From positions 62,001 to 126,000 of the forward strand of contig NZ_JYDE01000001.1 of the NCBI RefSeq assembly GCF_003263515.1: a stretch of 64,000 nt of DNA. Reading direction: 5' to 3'. A model generated the notes under the pieces. The model was not told the origin of the DNA. It saw nothing but the letters and a program-made list of their open reading frames with translations, and did not search any database. Made by a program: the position numbers and the translations under genes. The DNA comes from Rahnella inusitata. GTDB lineage: Bacteria > Pseudomonadota > Gammaproteobacteria > Enterobacterales > Enterobacteriaceae. This document shows, one piece after another, positions 48,247 through 57,274 of the stretch; within the stretch, counting starts at the first letter, position 1, and each line of letters starts with the position of its first letter.

Positions 48247-49134
48247 TATTCTGACCAAAAACTCTCCCACACACGTCATACACGCTTCGCGCTCTTCCAC
48301 GTGCGGCATGTGACTGGAACTCTCGAAAATCACCCATTCTACCTTCGGGATCAGATCGTAAAACGGCTGCACAACCTCCGGGGCGGCTTCGTCGTAGCGG
48401 CCTGATATCAAGAGTACCGGCACATTGATGGTGGGAAGGCGGTCGATAATTGTCCAGTCTTTCATGCTGCCGATCACGTGAAACTCGGTTGGGCCGTTCA
48501 TGGCGTGATAGACGGTCGGATCGGCGTCCATCGCGGCGAAGGTTCGCAGGACCTCTTCCGGCCATGGGTCGACGCGGCAGACATGGCGCTGATAGAACAC
48601 CTGCGATGCTGCTTTGTAGTCATCGCTCTCAAGGGTTCCGGCGGTTTCATGCGCCAGCAGGGTGTGCTGTACGTCGGCGGGCAGCTCGCTGCGCAATCGG
48701 GCGGCGGCCTGTAGCCAGAGCGTCATCGAGGCGGGGGAATTGGCGATGACCAGCGCTTTCAGGCCTGCGGGCTGTGTCACCGCATGTTCGGCACCCAGCA
48801 TTCCGCCCCAGGATTGCCCGAGCAGCGCGTAATCCTTTTCGATACCGAGATGGCGTAGCAAATTGTCCAACTCGGCCAGAAACAGCGCAGGTTGCCAGAA
48901 CTCTGCCGGTTTGTCGGGCAGGTGCGTCGAGCGCCCGTTACCAATCTGATCGTAATGAATGACGGCGCGTCCGGTGAGGGCGATATCACGGAAGGCATCG
49001 ACGTAATCGTGTGTGCAGCCCGGCCCGCCGTGTGCGACCACCAGCGGCGTGACGCCGTTGTGCAAATCGCCGCAAACGCGGTACCAGGTTTGGTATTCCT
49101 GAAATGGCGCAAAACCTTCAGTGACGTTAATCAT
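48229..49134 (-). CDS. Proline iminopeptidase-like alpha/beta hydrolase (Pip/PipA)
   Basis: 301 aa from the ATG at 49134 (AGGGG ahead). S33-type peptidase: oxyanion HGGPG (35-39), nucleophile Ser108 in GQSWGG, acid Asp in GRYDEAAP and His in SSHMPHVEE. Such peptidases remove N-terminal proline or hydrolyse amides. It lies 89 bases downstream of a plant-type LuxR solo on the same strand; XccR, OryR and PipR each control an adjacent pip gene. The final codons lie inside a dispersed repeat. Confidence 0.88.
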   Translation of the reverse strand: MINVTEGFAPFQEYQTWYRVCGDLHNGVTPLVVAHGGPGCTHDYVDAFRDIALTGRAVIHYDQIGNGRSTHLPDKPAEFWQPALFLAELDNLLRHLGIEKDYALLGQSWGGMLGAEHAVTQPAGLKALVIANSPASMTLWLQAAARLRSELPADVQHTLLAHETAGTLESDDYKAASQVFYQRHVCRVDPWPEEVLRTFAAMDADPTVYHAMNGPTEFHVIGSMKDWTIIDRLPTINVPVLLISGRYDEAAPEVVQPFYDLIPKVEWVIFESSSHMPHVEEREACMTCVGEFLVRIEGFKG

Positions 49135-49192
49135 GTTGTTTCCCCTGCCGGTGAATAATCTTTTCAGGGTAAACATCGCGACGGGGCTACAC

Positions 49193-49210
49193 AGCTAGTA
49201 AAAAAGATAG
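49193..49210 (-). promoter_or_regulatory. Candidate LuxR-solo box upstream of the pip-like gene
   Basis: On the minus strand CTATCTTTTTTACTAGCT, 58 bases before the hydrolase start. It matches the site before the ABC operon (50102-50119) at 13 of 18 positions, pattern CTA-3-TTTTT-1-CTA-1-CT. Confidence 0.4.
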
Positions 49211-49223
49211 AAAAGGGCAAGGC

Positions 49224-49979
49224 TCAGCTGTCGAGCAGGCGGTAATGCATCGCGCGAACCACCGCCTGTACGCGGTTGCTGGCACCGAGTTTACGGGTGG
49301 CAGTGTTGAGATGCAGCGTCACTGTGGCAACCGAACGGCATAGTTTGCGCGCGATTTCTTTCGCGGTCAGCCCTTGTGCCGCCCATGCCAGACATTCGCG
49401 CTCGCGTTTGCTTAAACGCACGTGCTGACAGGTCAGAACGCTGCTGTCGAAAAGCGGCAATACGCACTCCTGAAAGGTCATCGCCAGCAGGCTCAGATCG
49501 GCCAGCGCGTCGTGAATATCCAGCTCGTGCCCGGCGCTGGTATGGATACCGGTAACGGTGACAAACCCGCCGTTGGGCAGATGCAGCGGAACCGTTGCGC
49601 CGCTCGGCATATTGTTATCACACATGTAATGGGTGACCGGTTTATTGAGATCGCTCAGACGGTTGTGCAGCGAGGTATTGTCCGGACGCTGATATGACCA
49701 GACGAACGGCGCGCAGCTCTCCAGCGCGTAATGCTGCACCGGATCGACCTGATAATACCCGCTCTCCAGCCACAACCTCTGCATGTCCCCCGGCACGTTG
49801 CACATGTGCAGCAACGACGGAGTGATCAACTCTCCTTCCAGAGAACGGGGAACCGGCGTGTAATCGTAGATCAGGGCATCGAAGCCCAGACGCGATGTCT
49901 GTGCGAAAAGCTGACTGAACGCGCCTTCCACCGTGGTTTCCCGCATCAATTGCGCACTGTCTTTCACTGCGAGTTTCAT
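49224..49979 (-). CDS. LuxR solo of the plant-signal (OryR/XccR/PipR) type
   Basis: 251 aa from the ATG at 49979 (GAGGA ahead; a GTG 17 codons upstream is a weaker option). N-terminal autoinducer-binding domain (about 15-165) and C-terminal LuxR HTH (LSKRERECLAWAAQGLTAKEIARKLCRSVATV). Aligned to TraR, positions 57 and 61 are Met66 and Trp70 instead of Trp and Tyr, while Asp79, Pro80 and Trp94 (TraR D70, P71, W85) are kept. This Met/Trp pair is the mark of plant-associated LuxR solos that answer plant compounds, not acyl-homoserine lactones. No luxI gene is in the window. Flanked by a pip-like gene and a divergent peptide importer. Confidence 0.92.
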   Translation of the reverse strand: MKLAVKDSAQLMRETTVEGAFSQLFAQTSRLGFDALIYDYTPVPRSLEGELITPSLLHMCNVPGDMQRLWLESGYYQVDPVQHYALESCAPFVWSYQRPDNTSLHNRLSDLNKPVTHYMCDNNMPSGATVPLHLPNGGFVTVTGIHTSAGHELDIHDALADLSLLAMTFQECVLPLFDSSVLTCQHVRLSKRERECLAWAAQGLTAKEIARKLCRSVATVTLHLNTATRKLGASNRVQAVVRAMHYRLLDS

Positions 49980-50101
49980 GAATTTATCCTCGTCTGGCTT
50001 CTTTGCCGCATGAATTGGCTGATCGGGCACCGATTTTGCTCAACTTGATTTGTTGAATAAAAGTTATGCAATCGCAGTGCCACATCACGGCGGGTGCAAA
50101 C

Positions 50102-50119
50102 CTAGTATTTTTGCTAACT
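50102..50119 (+). promoter_or_regulatory. Candidate LuxR-solo box upstream of the peptide ABC operon
   Basis: CTAGTATTTTTGCTAACT, 87 bases before the first permease gene. Shares pattern CTA-3-TTTTT-1-CTA-1-CT with the site before the pip-like gene, in the same orientation relative to its gene. Confidence 0.4.
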
Positions 50120-50206
50120 ACCGGCGAGGTTGTGCGGGGGCTAACGTAGAACCACTGGCAAACAGACGCTCACATTGCACCAGAAACTGCCATTTAGAGG
50201 ATTGCC

Positions 50207-51145
50207 ATGCACCGTTATCGATTTCTGCTCTGGCGACCGCTGCAACTGCTGCCGGTGCTGCTGGGGATCAGTATTCTCACTTTTATCATGGTGCGTGCCA
50301 TACCCGGCGATCCGGCGAGGATCCTGCTCGGTGTGCGCAGTTCGCCGGAAGCGATTGCCCGCATCCGGGCGCAGTACGGGCTGGATGAACCGATGTGGCA
50401 GCAATATCTCTATTTCCTGCGCAACCTGATGCACGGGGAAATGGGTAAATCGCTGATTTACCGTGTCGATACGCTGAAACTCATCATGACGCGCATCGAA
50501 CCCACGCTGTATCTGGTGCTCGGCAGCGTGCTGCTGGCGATACTGTTTACCGTGCCGCTGGCCGCCACTGCCGCCCGACATCGCGGACGGCTGGCCGATC
50601 AGATGATCCGCCTTTTATCCACCATCGGCCTGGGTTTGCCCGCGTTCTGGCTGGCGATCATGATGATTTTGCTGTTCAGCTTGTCGCTGGGCTGGTTTCC
50701 GGTCTCAGGCTACGGCAGCGATGCGGGGGAACGGCTGCACCATCTGTTTTTGCCGTGTCTGACGGTGGCGTTGGCGCTCTCGGCGGTGCTGACTCGTAAT
50801 CTGCGCGCCAGCCTGCTGATGGAATTACAAAATGATTATGTCACCGCCGCCAGGGCGCGCGGACAAAACGAAAACCGCATTTTCTGGCGGCACGTGATGC
50901 CCAATTCGCTGGTGCCGACCGTCAATCTGCTGGCGGTAAACATTGGCTGGCTGATTGGTAGCACGGTTGTAATAGAAAGCGTCTTTGCCATTCCCGGCAT
51001 GGGCCAGTTGCTGGTCAAAGCGATCATCAGCCGGGATTACATGGTGGTGCAGGGCGTGGTGCTGGTGTTTGCATTGGCGACGGTGGGCGTGAATCTGATT
51101 GCGGATCTGGTGACGGTCGCGCTGGATCCGAGGGTGAAACTATGA
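50207..51145 (+). CDS. Peptide-type ABC permease (DppB-like)
   Basis: 312 aa permease, RBS AGAGGA before the ATG. TM1 near 10-28, then LRNLMHGEMGKSLIYR, and the coupling loop YVTAARARGQNENRIFWRHVMPNSLVP near 205-230; ends VALDPRVKL as DppB proteins do. First gene of a five-gene operon divergent from the LuxR solo. Confidence 0.9.
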   Translation: MHRYRFLLWRPLQLLPVLLGISILTFIMVRAIPGDPARILLGVRSSPEAIARIRAQYGLDEPMWQQYLYFLRNLMHGEMGKSLIYRVDTLKLIMTRIEPTLYLVLGSVLLAILFTVPLAATAARHRGRLADQMIRLLSTIGLGLPAFWLAIMMILLFSLSLGWFPVSGYGSDAGERLHHLFLPCLTVALALSAVLTRNLRASLLMELQNDYVTAARARGQNENRIFWRHVMPNSLVPTVNLLAVNIGWLIGSTVVIESVFAIPGMGQLLVKAIISRDYMVVQGVVLVFALATVGVNLIADLVTVALDPRVKL

Positions 51146-52008
51146 AAATGAGTATGACCGATAAAGCTCCCACACAGCGTCTGCCAACCTTTCATCTGCG
51201 CTGGCTGCCGCGTCAGCAGGCATTGCGACTGGGGATCCTGATGTTGCTGGTGTGGGTTTTGGTGGCGCTGCTTAGCCCGTGGATTGCGCCTTACGACCCG
51301 ATTACGCAGGACGCCGCCGCGACGCTCCTGCCGCCAAATCTGGCGCATCCTTTCGGCACTGATAATTTTGGCCGCGACATTCTCTCACGGGTGATGTGGG
51401 GGGCGCGGGTTGATCTACAAATCTGCCTGATTGGCGTCATTTTTCCGTTCATCTTTGGCACGCTCATCGGCGCATTCTCCGGCTATCTCGGCGGCGCGGT
51501 CGATACGCTGTTTATGCGGATAATTGATGTGGTGCTGGCATTTCCGTTTCTGGTGCTGATGTTGTCGATCATCGCCATTCTCGGGCCGGGTCTGGGCAGT
51601 TTTTACATCGCGATGGCGATGGTCGGCTGGGTGTCGTACGCACGTCTGGTTCGCTCGCAGGTGCTGACCCTCAAACACCGCGATTTCATTCTGGCGGCTC
51701 GCAGCCTGGGCTACAGCCATCCGCGCATTTTGCTTTTGCATCTGTTACCGAACGCCCTGACCAGTTCGCTGGTGTTTTCGATGTCCGACTGTGTGCTGGT
51801 TTTGCTGAGCGGTGCGTCGGTAAGTTATCTCGGGCTGGGCGTTCAGCCGCCGGTGGCCGAGTGGGGCGTGATGGTCGCCGAGGGGCAAAGTTTTATCACT
51901 ACCGCGTGGTGGATCACCACGTTTCCCGGCCTGGCGATTGTGGTGCTGGCAATGAGTTTTAGCCTGCTGGCCGACGGTCTCGGCGACAAACTGGGGGAGC
52001 GCCCATGA
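51142..52008 (+). CDS. Peptide-type ABC permease (DppC-like)
   Basis: 288 aa. TM1 near 31-50, the GTDNFGRDILSRVMWGARVDL segment typical of DppC, and the coupling loop FILAARSLGYSHPRILLLHLLPN. ATGA overlaps with both neighbours show coupled translation. Forms the channel with the preceding permease. Confidence 0.9.
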   Translation: MKMSMTDKAPTQRLPTFHLRWLPRQQALRLGILMLLVWVLVALLSPWIAPYDPITQDAAATLLPPNLAHPFGTDNFGRDILSRVMWGARVDLQICLIGVIFPFIFGTLIGAFSGYLGGAVDTLFMRIIDVVLAFPFLVLMLSIIAILGPGLGSFYIAMAMVGWVSYARLVRSQVLTLKHRDFILAARSLGYSHPRILLLHLLPNALTSSLVFSMSDCVLVLLSGASVSYLGLGVQPPVAEWGVMVAEGQSFITTAWWITTFPGLAIVVLAMSFSLLADGLGDKLGERP

Positions 52009-52982
52009 CGCTGTTACAGGTTCGCGGTTTAACCATTCAAGACCGGCAGGGCATCGCGCTGGTGGATCAGCTTTCCATGACGCTAAGTGCAGGGGATATT
52101 CTCGGGCTGGTCGGCGAGAGCGGTTCAGGTAAAACCCTCAGCTGCCGCGCCATGATGCGGCTGCTGCCGGGCGAAGGGCTGACTATCAGCGGCGGTGAGA
52201 TCCTGTTTAACGGCACGGATTTACTGACGCTGAACGACAAACAAATGACGGCGATTCGCGGAAGGGAAATCGGCATGATTTTCCAAAATCCGGCCAGCCA
52301 TCTCAATCCTGTGATGACCATCGGCCAGCAAATCGCCGAAAGCCGTCGCCTGCATTTTGGCGCAAGCCATCGTGAGGCACATCTTCAGGCGGTGGAATTA
52401 CTGCGGCAGGTGGGCATCCCCGATCCGCTGCGCCGCGTGGATAACTACCCGCACGAGTTCTCCGGAGGCATGCGTCAGCGCGCGATGATTGCCGTGGCGC
52501 TGGCCTGCGAACCGAAAATGCTGATTGCCGACGAGCCAACCACGGCGCTGGACGTCACCGTGCAGATGCAGATTTTACGGCTGCTGCGCGATCTACGCGA
52601 TCGTCTCGGTATCGCCATTATTCTGATTACGCATGATCTTGGCGTGGTGGCGCAAACCTGTGACCGCATCGCCGTGATGTACGGCGGGCGGCTGTGCGAA
52701 ACAGGTGATAAACGTCCGGTGCTGGCGCAGGCGATACATCCTTACACCCGCGGTTTGATTGACTGCCAGCCGGTCAGCGAGGGTGGCAGTGGAAGGCTTA
52801 TCACGCTGCCCGGTCAGCCGCCTGTCGCGGCACGCTTCCCCACCGGCTGTCGTTTCCATCCGCGCTGCGCAAACGCCACGGCGCAGTGCCAGCGGATGCA
52901 ACCTGCGATGCAAACCGGCCACGGCCACGTTGCCGCCTGCCACCATCCGCTGAGCGGGAGGGAAAATGAGTCTTCCATCTGA
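52005..52982 (+). CDS. Peptide-type ABC ATPase (DppD-like)
   Basis: 325 aa. Walker A GESGSGKT at about 37-44, signature [11 protein letters not shown], Walker [13 protein letters not shown], and the oligopeptide C-terminal domain with RCANATAQC-type cysteines ([12 protein letters not shown]), the likely iron-sulfur or structural cysteine region of DppD/DppF proteins. Overlaps the next ATPase gene by 17 bases in another frame. Confidence 0.9.
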   Translation: MTLLQVRGLTIQDRQGIALVDQLSMTLSAGDILGLVGESGSGKTLSCRAMMRLLPGEGLTISGGEILFNGTDLLTLNDKQMTAIRGREIGMIFQNPASHLNPVMTIGQQIAESRRLHFGASHREAHLQAVELLRQVGIPDPLRRVDNYPHEFSGGMRQRAMIAVALACEPKMLIADEPTTALDVTVQMQILRLLRDLRDRLGIAIILITHDLGVVAQTCDRIAVMYGGRLCETGDKRPVLAQAIHPYTRGLIDCQPVSEGGSGRLITLPGQPPVAARFPTGCRFHPRCANATAQCQRMQPAMQTGHGHVAACHHPLSGRENESSI

Positions 52983-53997
52983 AAACACCCCGCAGCCTTA
53001 TCCGCTGCTGGAAGTCGAAGCACTGTCGGTGGCGTTTCTGGTATCCGGCGGTTTTGGTCTGAAAAAACGCTATGTGCAGGCGGTAAATGGTGTGTCGTTG
53101 TACATCAACGCGGGCGAAACGCTGGGGCTGGTAGGCGAGTCCGGCAGCGGCAAAAGTACGCTCGGCAGGGCGATGCTGCATCTTGAAACCGCCAGCGCCG
53201 GACGCGTGCGGTTTCGCGGACAGCTGATCACCGACGGCGTGAAGCCGGACATCGCCCGTCTGCGTCAGCAAACGGCAATGATTTTTCAGGATCCGTATTC
53301 CTCGCTGAATCCGCGTCAGACGTTGGGGGAAAGTATTGGCGAAGTGTTGCGGGTGCATCAGAAAGTGGCGAAAGCGCAGATCCCCGCGCGGATAAGCGAG
53401 CTGCTGACGCTGGTCGGCCTCAGCCCGGAACATGCAATCAAACGGCCACAGGCGCTGAGCGGCGGGCAATGCCAGCGCGCCGGAATTGCCCGTGCGCTGG
53501 CCATCGAACCCCGGCTGATCGTCGCCGATGAGTGCGTTGCGGCGCTGGACGTCTCGATTCAGGCGCAAATCATTAATTTACTGATGGATCTGCGCGAAAG
53601 CATGGGGTTGGCGATCCTGTTTATCGCCCACGATCTGGCGATTGTCCGCCGCTTGTGCGACCGCGTGGCGGTGATGTATCTGGGGCGCATTGTTGAAAGC
53701 GGCCCGACGCAAACGGTGTTTAACACGCCGCGCCATCCGTATACCGCCGCGCTGGTGGCGGCCATACCGGAAATCGATCCTGACCGCCCCTTGCCCGAAC
53801 ATTCTTTACCCGGCGAGCCGCCCAGCCCGGTCTCGTTGCCCGCAGGCTGCGCTTTCCATCCACGCTGTGCTCATGCGCTTCCCGCGTGCCGGCACGGCGT
53901 GGCACCCGAAACCCGGCATATCGCCGACCATGCCTTCGCCTGTGTGCTTGACGGCCACAGCCGCGACAGGATTTATCCGATGACTGAAGGAATGTGA
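52966..53997 (+). CDS. Peptide-type ABC ATPase (DppF-like) with unusual motifs
   Basis: 343 aa. Walker [10 protein letters not shown] near 56-64 is normal. The signature reads LSGGQCQRAGIARAL, with Cys where Arg is usual, and Walker B runs on to ADECVAALD, with Cys for the usual Pro and Ala for Ser. Both changes spare the catalytic Glu. C-terminal cysteine cluster FHPRCAHALPAC as in DppF. Partner of the DppD-like ATPase. One base separates it from the binding-protein gene. Confidence 0.9.
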   Translation: MSLPSENTPQPYPLLEVEALSVAFLVSGGFGLKKRYVQAVNGVSLYINAGETLGLVGESGSGKSTLGRAMLHLETASAGRVRFRGQLITDGVKPDIARLRQQTAMIFQDPYSSLNPRQTLGESIGEVLRVHQKVAKAQIPARISELLTLVGLSPEHAIKRPQALSGGQCQRAGIARALAIEPRLIVADECVAALDVSIQAQIINLLMDLRESMGLAILFIAHDLAIVRRLCDRVAVMYLGRIVESGPTQTVFNTPRHPYTAALVAAIPEIDPDRPLPEHSLPGEPPSPVSLPAGCAFHPRCAHALPACRHGVAPETRHIADHAFACVLDGHSRDRIYPMTEGM

Positions 53998-53998
53998 C

Positions 53999-55513
53999 AT
54001 GAAGCAAAAGCATTTTAACGTTGTGGCCGCCGGGGTGTTGCTGGCGTTGAGCCTGGTCAGCGAAATGGCGCAGGCTGCCGGCGTATTAACCATTGGCCGT
54101 CGCGAGGACAGCACCACGTTTGACCCGATTAAATCCGCACAAAACGCTGATAACTGGGTGTTCTCTAACGTTTTCGATCCGCTGGTGCGGGTCGATAACA
54201 CCGGCACCAAATTGCTGCCGGGACTGGCGGAAAGCTGGACGATTTCACCGGACGGCAAAACTTATACGCTGAAAATGCGCGAAGCCAAATTCTCCGACGG
54301 CACGCCGGTGACAGCTTCAGATGCCGTGTTCAGCCTGACGCGCATTCGTGACGATGCGGGCTCACTGTGGAAAGATTCGTACAGCATTATTGATACGCTG
54401 AAAGCGGTCGATCCGCACACACTGGTGATCACCCTGAAAACCCCGTCGGCGGCATTTTTATCCCAGCTGGCGCTGCCGAACGCCTCGGTAATTTCACAAC
54501 AGGCGCTGACCAAACAGGGCGCGGACGATTTCGCCGAGCATCCGGTCGGCTCCGGTGCATTCAGCGTGAAGGAATGGACGCGTGGTGAGAAAGTCGAACT
54601 GGTGAAAAACCCGTATTACTGGGATGCGGCGAAAGTGAAACTGGACGGCGTCGAATGGCTGACGCTGCCGGATGACAACACCCGCATGCTGAAGGTACAG
54701 GCCGGTGAAATTGATGCGGCGCTGTCGATTCCGTTCTCGCGCATTTCATCCTTGCAAAAAGACCCGAAACTGGATGTCGAGCTGGACACCTCCACCCGTG
54801 AAGATCACTTGCTGATTAATCATGCCCACGGTGATCTCGCCAAAGTGGAAGTGCGTCAGGCGCTGGATTTCGCCATTGATAAAAAATCAATCATCGATAC
54901 TGTGACCTTTGGCTACGGCAAAGTCGCTAACTCTTATATCCCTGACGGTGCGCTGTATCACTACGCCGCTAACCTGCAGCGTCCTTATGACCCGGAAAAA
55001 GCCAAAGCACTGCTGGCTGCGGCGGGCGTAAAAAACCTGACGCTGAAATATCTGGTGAATGCCGGGGATGAAGTGGATGAGCAGATTGCCGTACTTTTAC
55101 AGCAACAACTGGCAAAAGCAGGGATCACCGCCAATCTGCAAAAAGTGGATCCGAGTCAGAGCTGGGACATGCTGGTAGCGGGGGATTACGACATTTCGGT
55201 GATGTACTGGACCAACGACATTCTCGATCCGGATCAGAAAACCACGTTCACGCTGGGCCACGATTCCAACAACAATTATATGACTCACTACCATAACGAA
55301 AAAGTGAAAGCGCTGGTCGCCGCCGCCCGTATCGAAATGGATCCGGTTAAACGCGAACAGATGTACATCGATTTGCAGAAAATAGCCAAAGCCGACGTGA
55401 ACTGGATCGATTTGTATTACAGCCCTTACCGCAACGTGACCCGCAAAAATATCAAACAATTCCATCAGAACCCGTTAGGCCGTTTCACGTTAGAGGAAAC
55501 GGTGAAAGAGTAG
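53999..55513 (+). CDS. Periplasmic peptide-binding protein (SBP family 5, DppA-like)
   Basis: 504 aa with a Sec signal peptide (cleavage after AQA at about 26). Family 5 binding domain: TFDPIKSAQNADNWVFSNVFDPLV, LAESWTISPDGKTYTLKMREAKFSDGTPV and GSGAFSVKEWTRG. Captures the substrate for the four upstream gene products. Its place at the end of the operon is less common than first. With a Pip-like peptidase and a plant-type LuxR solo beside it, the ligand may be a plant peptide or amide such as the ethanolamine derivative reported for PipR; that is inference. Confidence 0.92.
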   Translation: MKQKHFNVVAAGVLLALSLVSEMAQAAGVLTIGRREDSTTFDPIKSAQNADNWVFSNVFDPLVRVDNTGTKLLPGLAESWTISPDGKTYTLKMREAKFSDGTPVTASDAVFSLTRIRDDAGSLWKDSYSIIDTLKAVDPHTLVITLKTPSAAFLSQLALPNASVISQQALTKQGADDFAEHPVGSGAFSVKEWTRGEKVELVKNPYYWDAAKVKLDGVEWLTLPDDNTRMLKVQAGEIDAALSIPFSRISSLQKDPKLDVELDTSTREDHLLINHAHGDLAKVEVRQALDFAIDKKSIIDTVTFGYGKVANSYIPDGALYHYAANLQRPYDPEKAKALLAAAGVKNLTLKYLVNAGDEVDEQIAVLLQQQLAKAGITANLQKVDPSQSWDMLVAGDYDISVMYWTNDILDPDQKTTFTLGHDSNNNYMTHYHNEKVKALVAAARIEMDPVKREQMYIDLQKIAKADVNWIDLYYSPYRNVTRKNIKQFHQNPLGRFTLEETVKE

Positions 55514-55572
55514 TTTTTGCCACACCAGGGAAAAATAAGACGTAGCTTAAAATCAGATCGTACTATGCTTTT

Positions 55573-55595
55573 GCCCGCTTTCGAGCGGGCTTTTT
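55573..55595 (+). terminator. Strong terminator of the peptide ABC operon
   Basis: Arms GCCCGCT (55573-55579) and AGCGGGC (55584-55590) closed by a TTCG tetraloop, followed by TTTTT. Confidence 0.92.
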
Positions 55596-55671
55596 CATGT
55601 CCGTAAAACGCATCCGTTCCCGCCTCGCGGGTTAAATCATTGCTCAACCAACGGGCAGACTCACCTTGCTT

Positions 55672-55716
55672 TTGAGCGCCCGCTCAAGTACCTTTCGCGC
55701 TTGAGCAAGTGCTCAA
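55672..55716. promoter_or_regulatory. Two TetR-type operators upstream of the SmvA-like gene
   Basis: TTGAGCGCCCGCTCAA (55672-55687) and TTGAGCAAGTGCTCAA (55701-55716) share the dyad TTGAGC-4-GCTCAA with centres 29 bases apart. A half site TTGCTCAA lies at 55640-55647 and another before the TetR gene at 57251-57258. The second dyad is 17 bases before the exporter start, a good place for repression. Confidence 0.7.
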
Positions 55717-55733
55717 AAACTTCTGAGGCTTTT

Positions 55734-57230
55734 ATGTTTTTCAATAACCGCTGGCTGACACTGGCTGTCGTCACCAGTACGCTTTTCCTGATCGTCGTCG
55801 ATATGACGGTGTTATACACCGCATTGCCGCGCCTCACGCTGGCGTTGGGCGCATCGTCTTCGGAAAAATTATGGATAGTGAATGCCTATCCGCTGGTCGT
55901 CGCGGGCTTGCTGCCCGGCGCGGGCATGCTGAGCGACCGGCTCGGCCACAAAAAACTGTTTATGTGCGGGCTGCCGGTGTTTGCGCTGGCCTCCCTGTGC
56001 GCGGCGTTCTCACCTTCCGCCGATATGCTAATCGCTTCACGCGTATTCCTTGCGGTCGGTGCAGCGATGATGATGCCCGCGACGCTGGCGATTGTGCGTC
56101 AGGTGTTTTCCAATGAACGCGAAAGGGCGCTGGCCATCGGCATCTGGGCAGCCGTCGCCTCAGGTGCCGCGGCGCTCGGGCCGGTAGTCGGCGGTGTTCT
56201 GCTGGAATATTTCTGGTGGGGATCGGTGTTCCTGATTAACGTGCCGGTGGTGCTGGCCGTCTTCCCGCTGGCGCTGCTGCTGATCCCTCGCGGCGAGGGT
56301 AACAAACAGCGTCCGTGTGATTTCGTCGGATCGGCGATGGTCATGGCCGGACTGGTCGGCGTGATTTATGCGCTGAAAGAGCTGAGCCAGATTAACTCGT
56401 CATGGACAGTTATCTTCAGCGCTGCCGCTGCGGGCGTATTCTTCCTTTGGTTGTTCGCCCGCCGCCAGGCGCATTCAGCGCAGCCGATGATCGATTTCTC
56501 ACTGTTCCGTAATCGCGCGTTTGCCTGCGGCGTCGGCGTGGCAATCACCTCGATGATCGCGATGGTCGGTATCGAACTGGTGCTGACGCAGCGCTTGCAA
56601 CTGGTGCTCGGGTTACAGCCGATCATGGCGGCGATGTTTATTCTGCCGATCCCGGTAGCCTCCGCGCTGGCCTCGCCGCTGGCCGGTATGTTGCTGCCGC
56701 GCTACGGTGCCCGCGCGATGATGGTGGGAGGATTTGCTCTCGCGGCGCTGGGGATCGTGAGTTATGCGCTGTGGCACCAGACCGGCACGGCGATGCAACT
56801 TATTAGCCTCGCGGTGTTAGGTTTCGGCCTCGGCGGGGCGATCACGGCGGCCTCGACGTCAATTATGCTTAACGCACCGGAAGAAAAAGCGGGCATGGTC
56901 GCGGCAATCGAAGACGTTTCGTGGGAGATGGGCGGGGTATTAGGTGTAACCTTACTGGGTGGCCTGATGACGGCAGTCTACAGCCGCAGCCTGTCGCTGC
57001 CAGCGGAATTAGTCACCGGAGACGGCGCATATGACAGTCTCGACGAAGCGCTGCGCATCGCGGCCAGTCTCAGCCCGGAACACGCGTCGCTCATTACCGA
57101 TCTGGCGCGAACGGCGTTTGACCAGGCCTTTATGGCGGTGCTGATTTGCGCGGCGGTGCTGGTTGTCGCAAGCGTAGTGGTGCTGAAAATGGTATTGCGT
57201 AAGTCATTGGGCGCGCGCCAACCTTCCTGA
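55734..57230 (+). CDS. smvA: SmvA-like MFS multidrug (biocide) exporter, DHA2 family
   Basis: 498 aa from the ATG at 55734 (GAGG ahead; an upstream in-frame start overlaps the operators). About 14 hydrophobic segments. N-terminus WLTLAVVTSTLFLIVVDMTVLYTALPRLT and GMLSDRLGHKKLF (motif A) match SmvA of Salmonella and Klebsiella (495 aa), which exports quaternary ammonium compounds, chlorhexidine, acriflavine and methyl viologen. Followed by its likely TetR repressor. Confidence 0.88.
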   Translation: MFFNNRWLTLAVVTSTLFLIVVDMTVLYTALPRLTLALGASSSEKLWIVNAYPLVVAGLLPGAGMLSDRLGHKKLFMCGLPVFALASLCAAFSPSADMLIASRVFLAVGAAMMMPATLAIVRQVFSNERERALAIGIWAAVASGAAALGPVVGGVLLEYFWWGSVFLINVPVVLAVFPLALLLIPRGEGNKQRPCDFVGSAMVMAGLVGVIYALKELSQINSSWTVIFSAAAAGVFFLWLFARRQAHSAQPMIDFSLFRNRAFACGVGVAITSMIAMVGIELVLTQRLQLVLGLQPIMAAMFILPIPVASALASPLAGMLLPRYGARAMMVGGFALAALGIVSYALWHQTGTAMQLISLAVLGFGLGGAITAASTSIMLNAPEEKAGMVAAIEDVSWEMGGVLGVTLLGGLMTAVYSRSLSLPAELVTGDGAYDSLDEALRIAASLSPEHASLITDLARTAFDQAFMAVLICAAVLVVASVVVLKMVLRKSLGARQPS

Positions 57231-57274
57231 TAAAATGCTGGCCAGAGCGGTTGCTCAAGGCCAGCACAGGAAAG

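Noticed and set aside
50040-50056. TCAAC-7-GTTGA dyad as a lux box
   Set aside because: The arms are only five bases and there is no second copy before the pip-like gene; the shared 18-bp motif is a better candidate.
49135-50206. Possible acyl-homoserine-lactone system with a luxI gene
   Set aside because: No synthase gene was found anywhere in the window, and the regulator has the Met/Trp pocket changes of non-AHL sensors.
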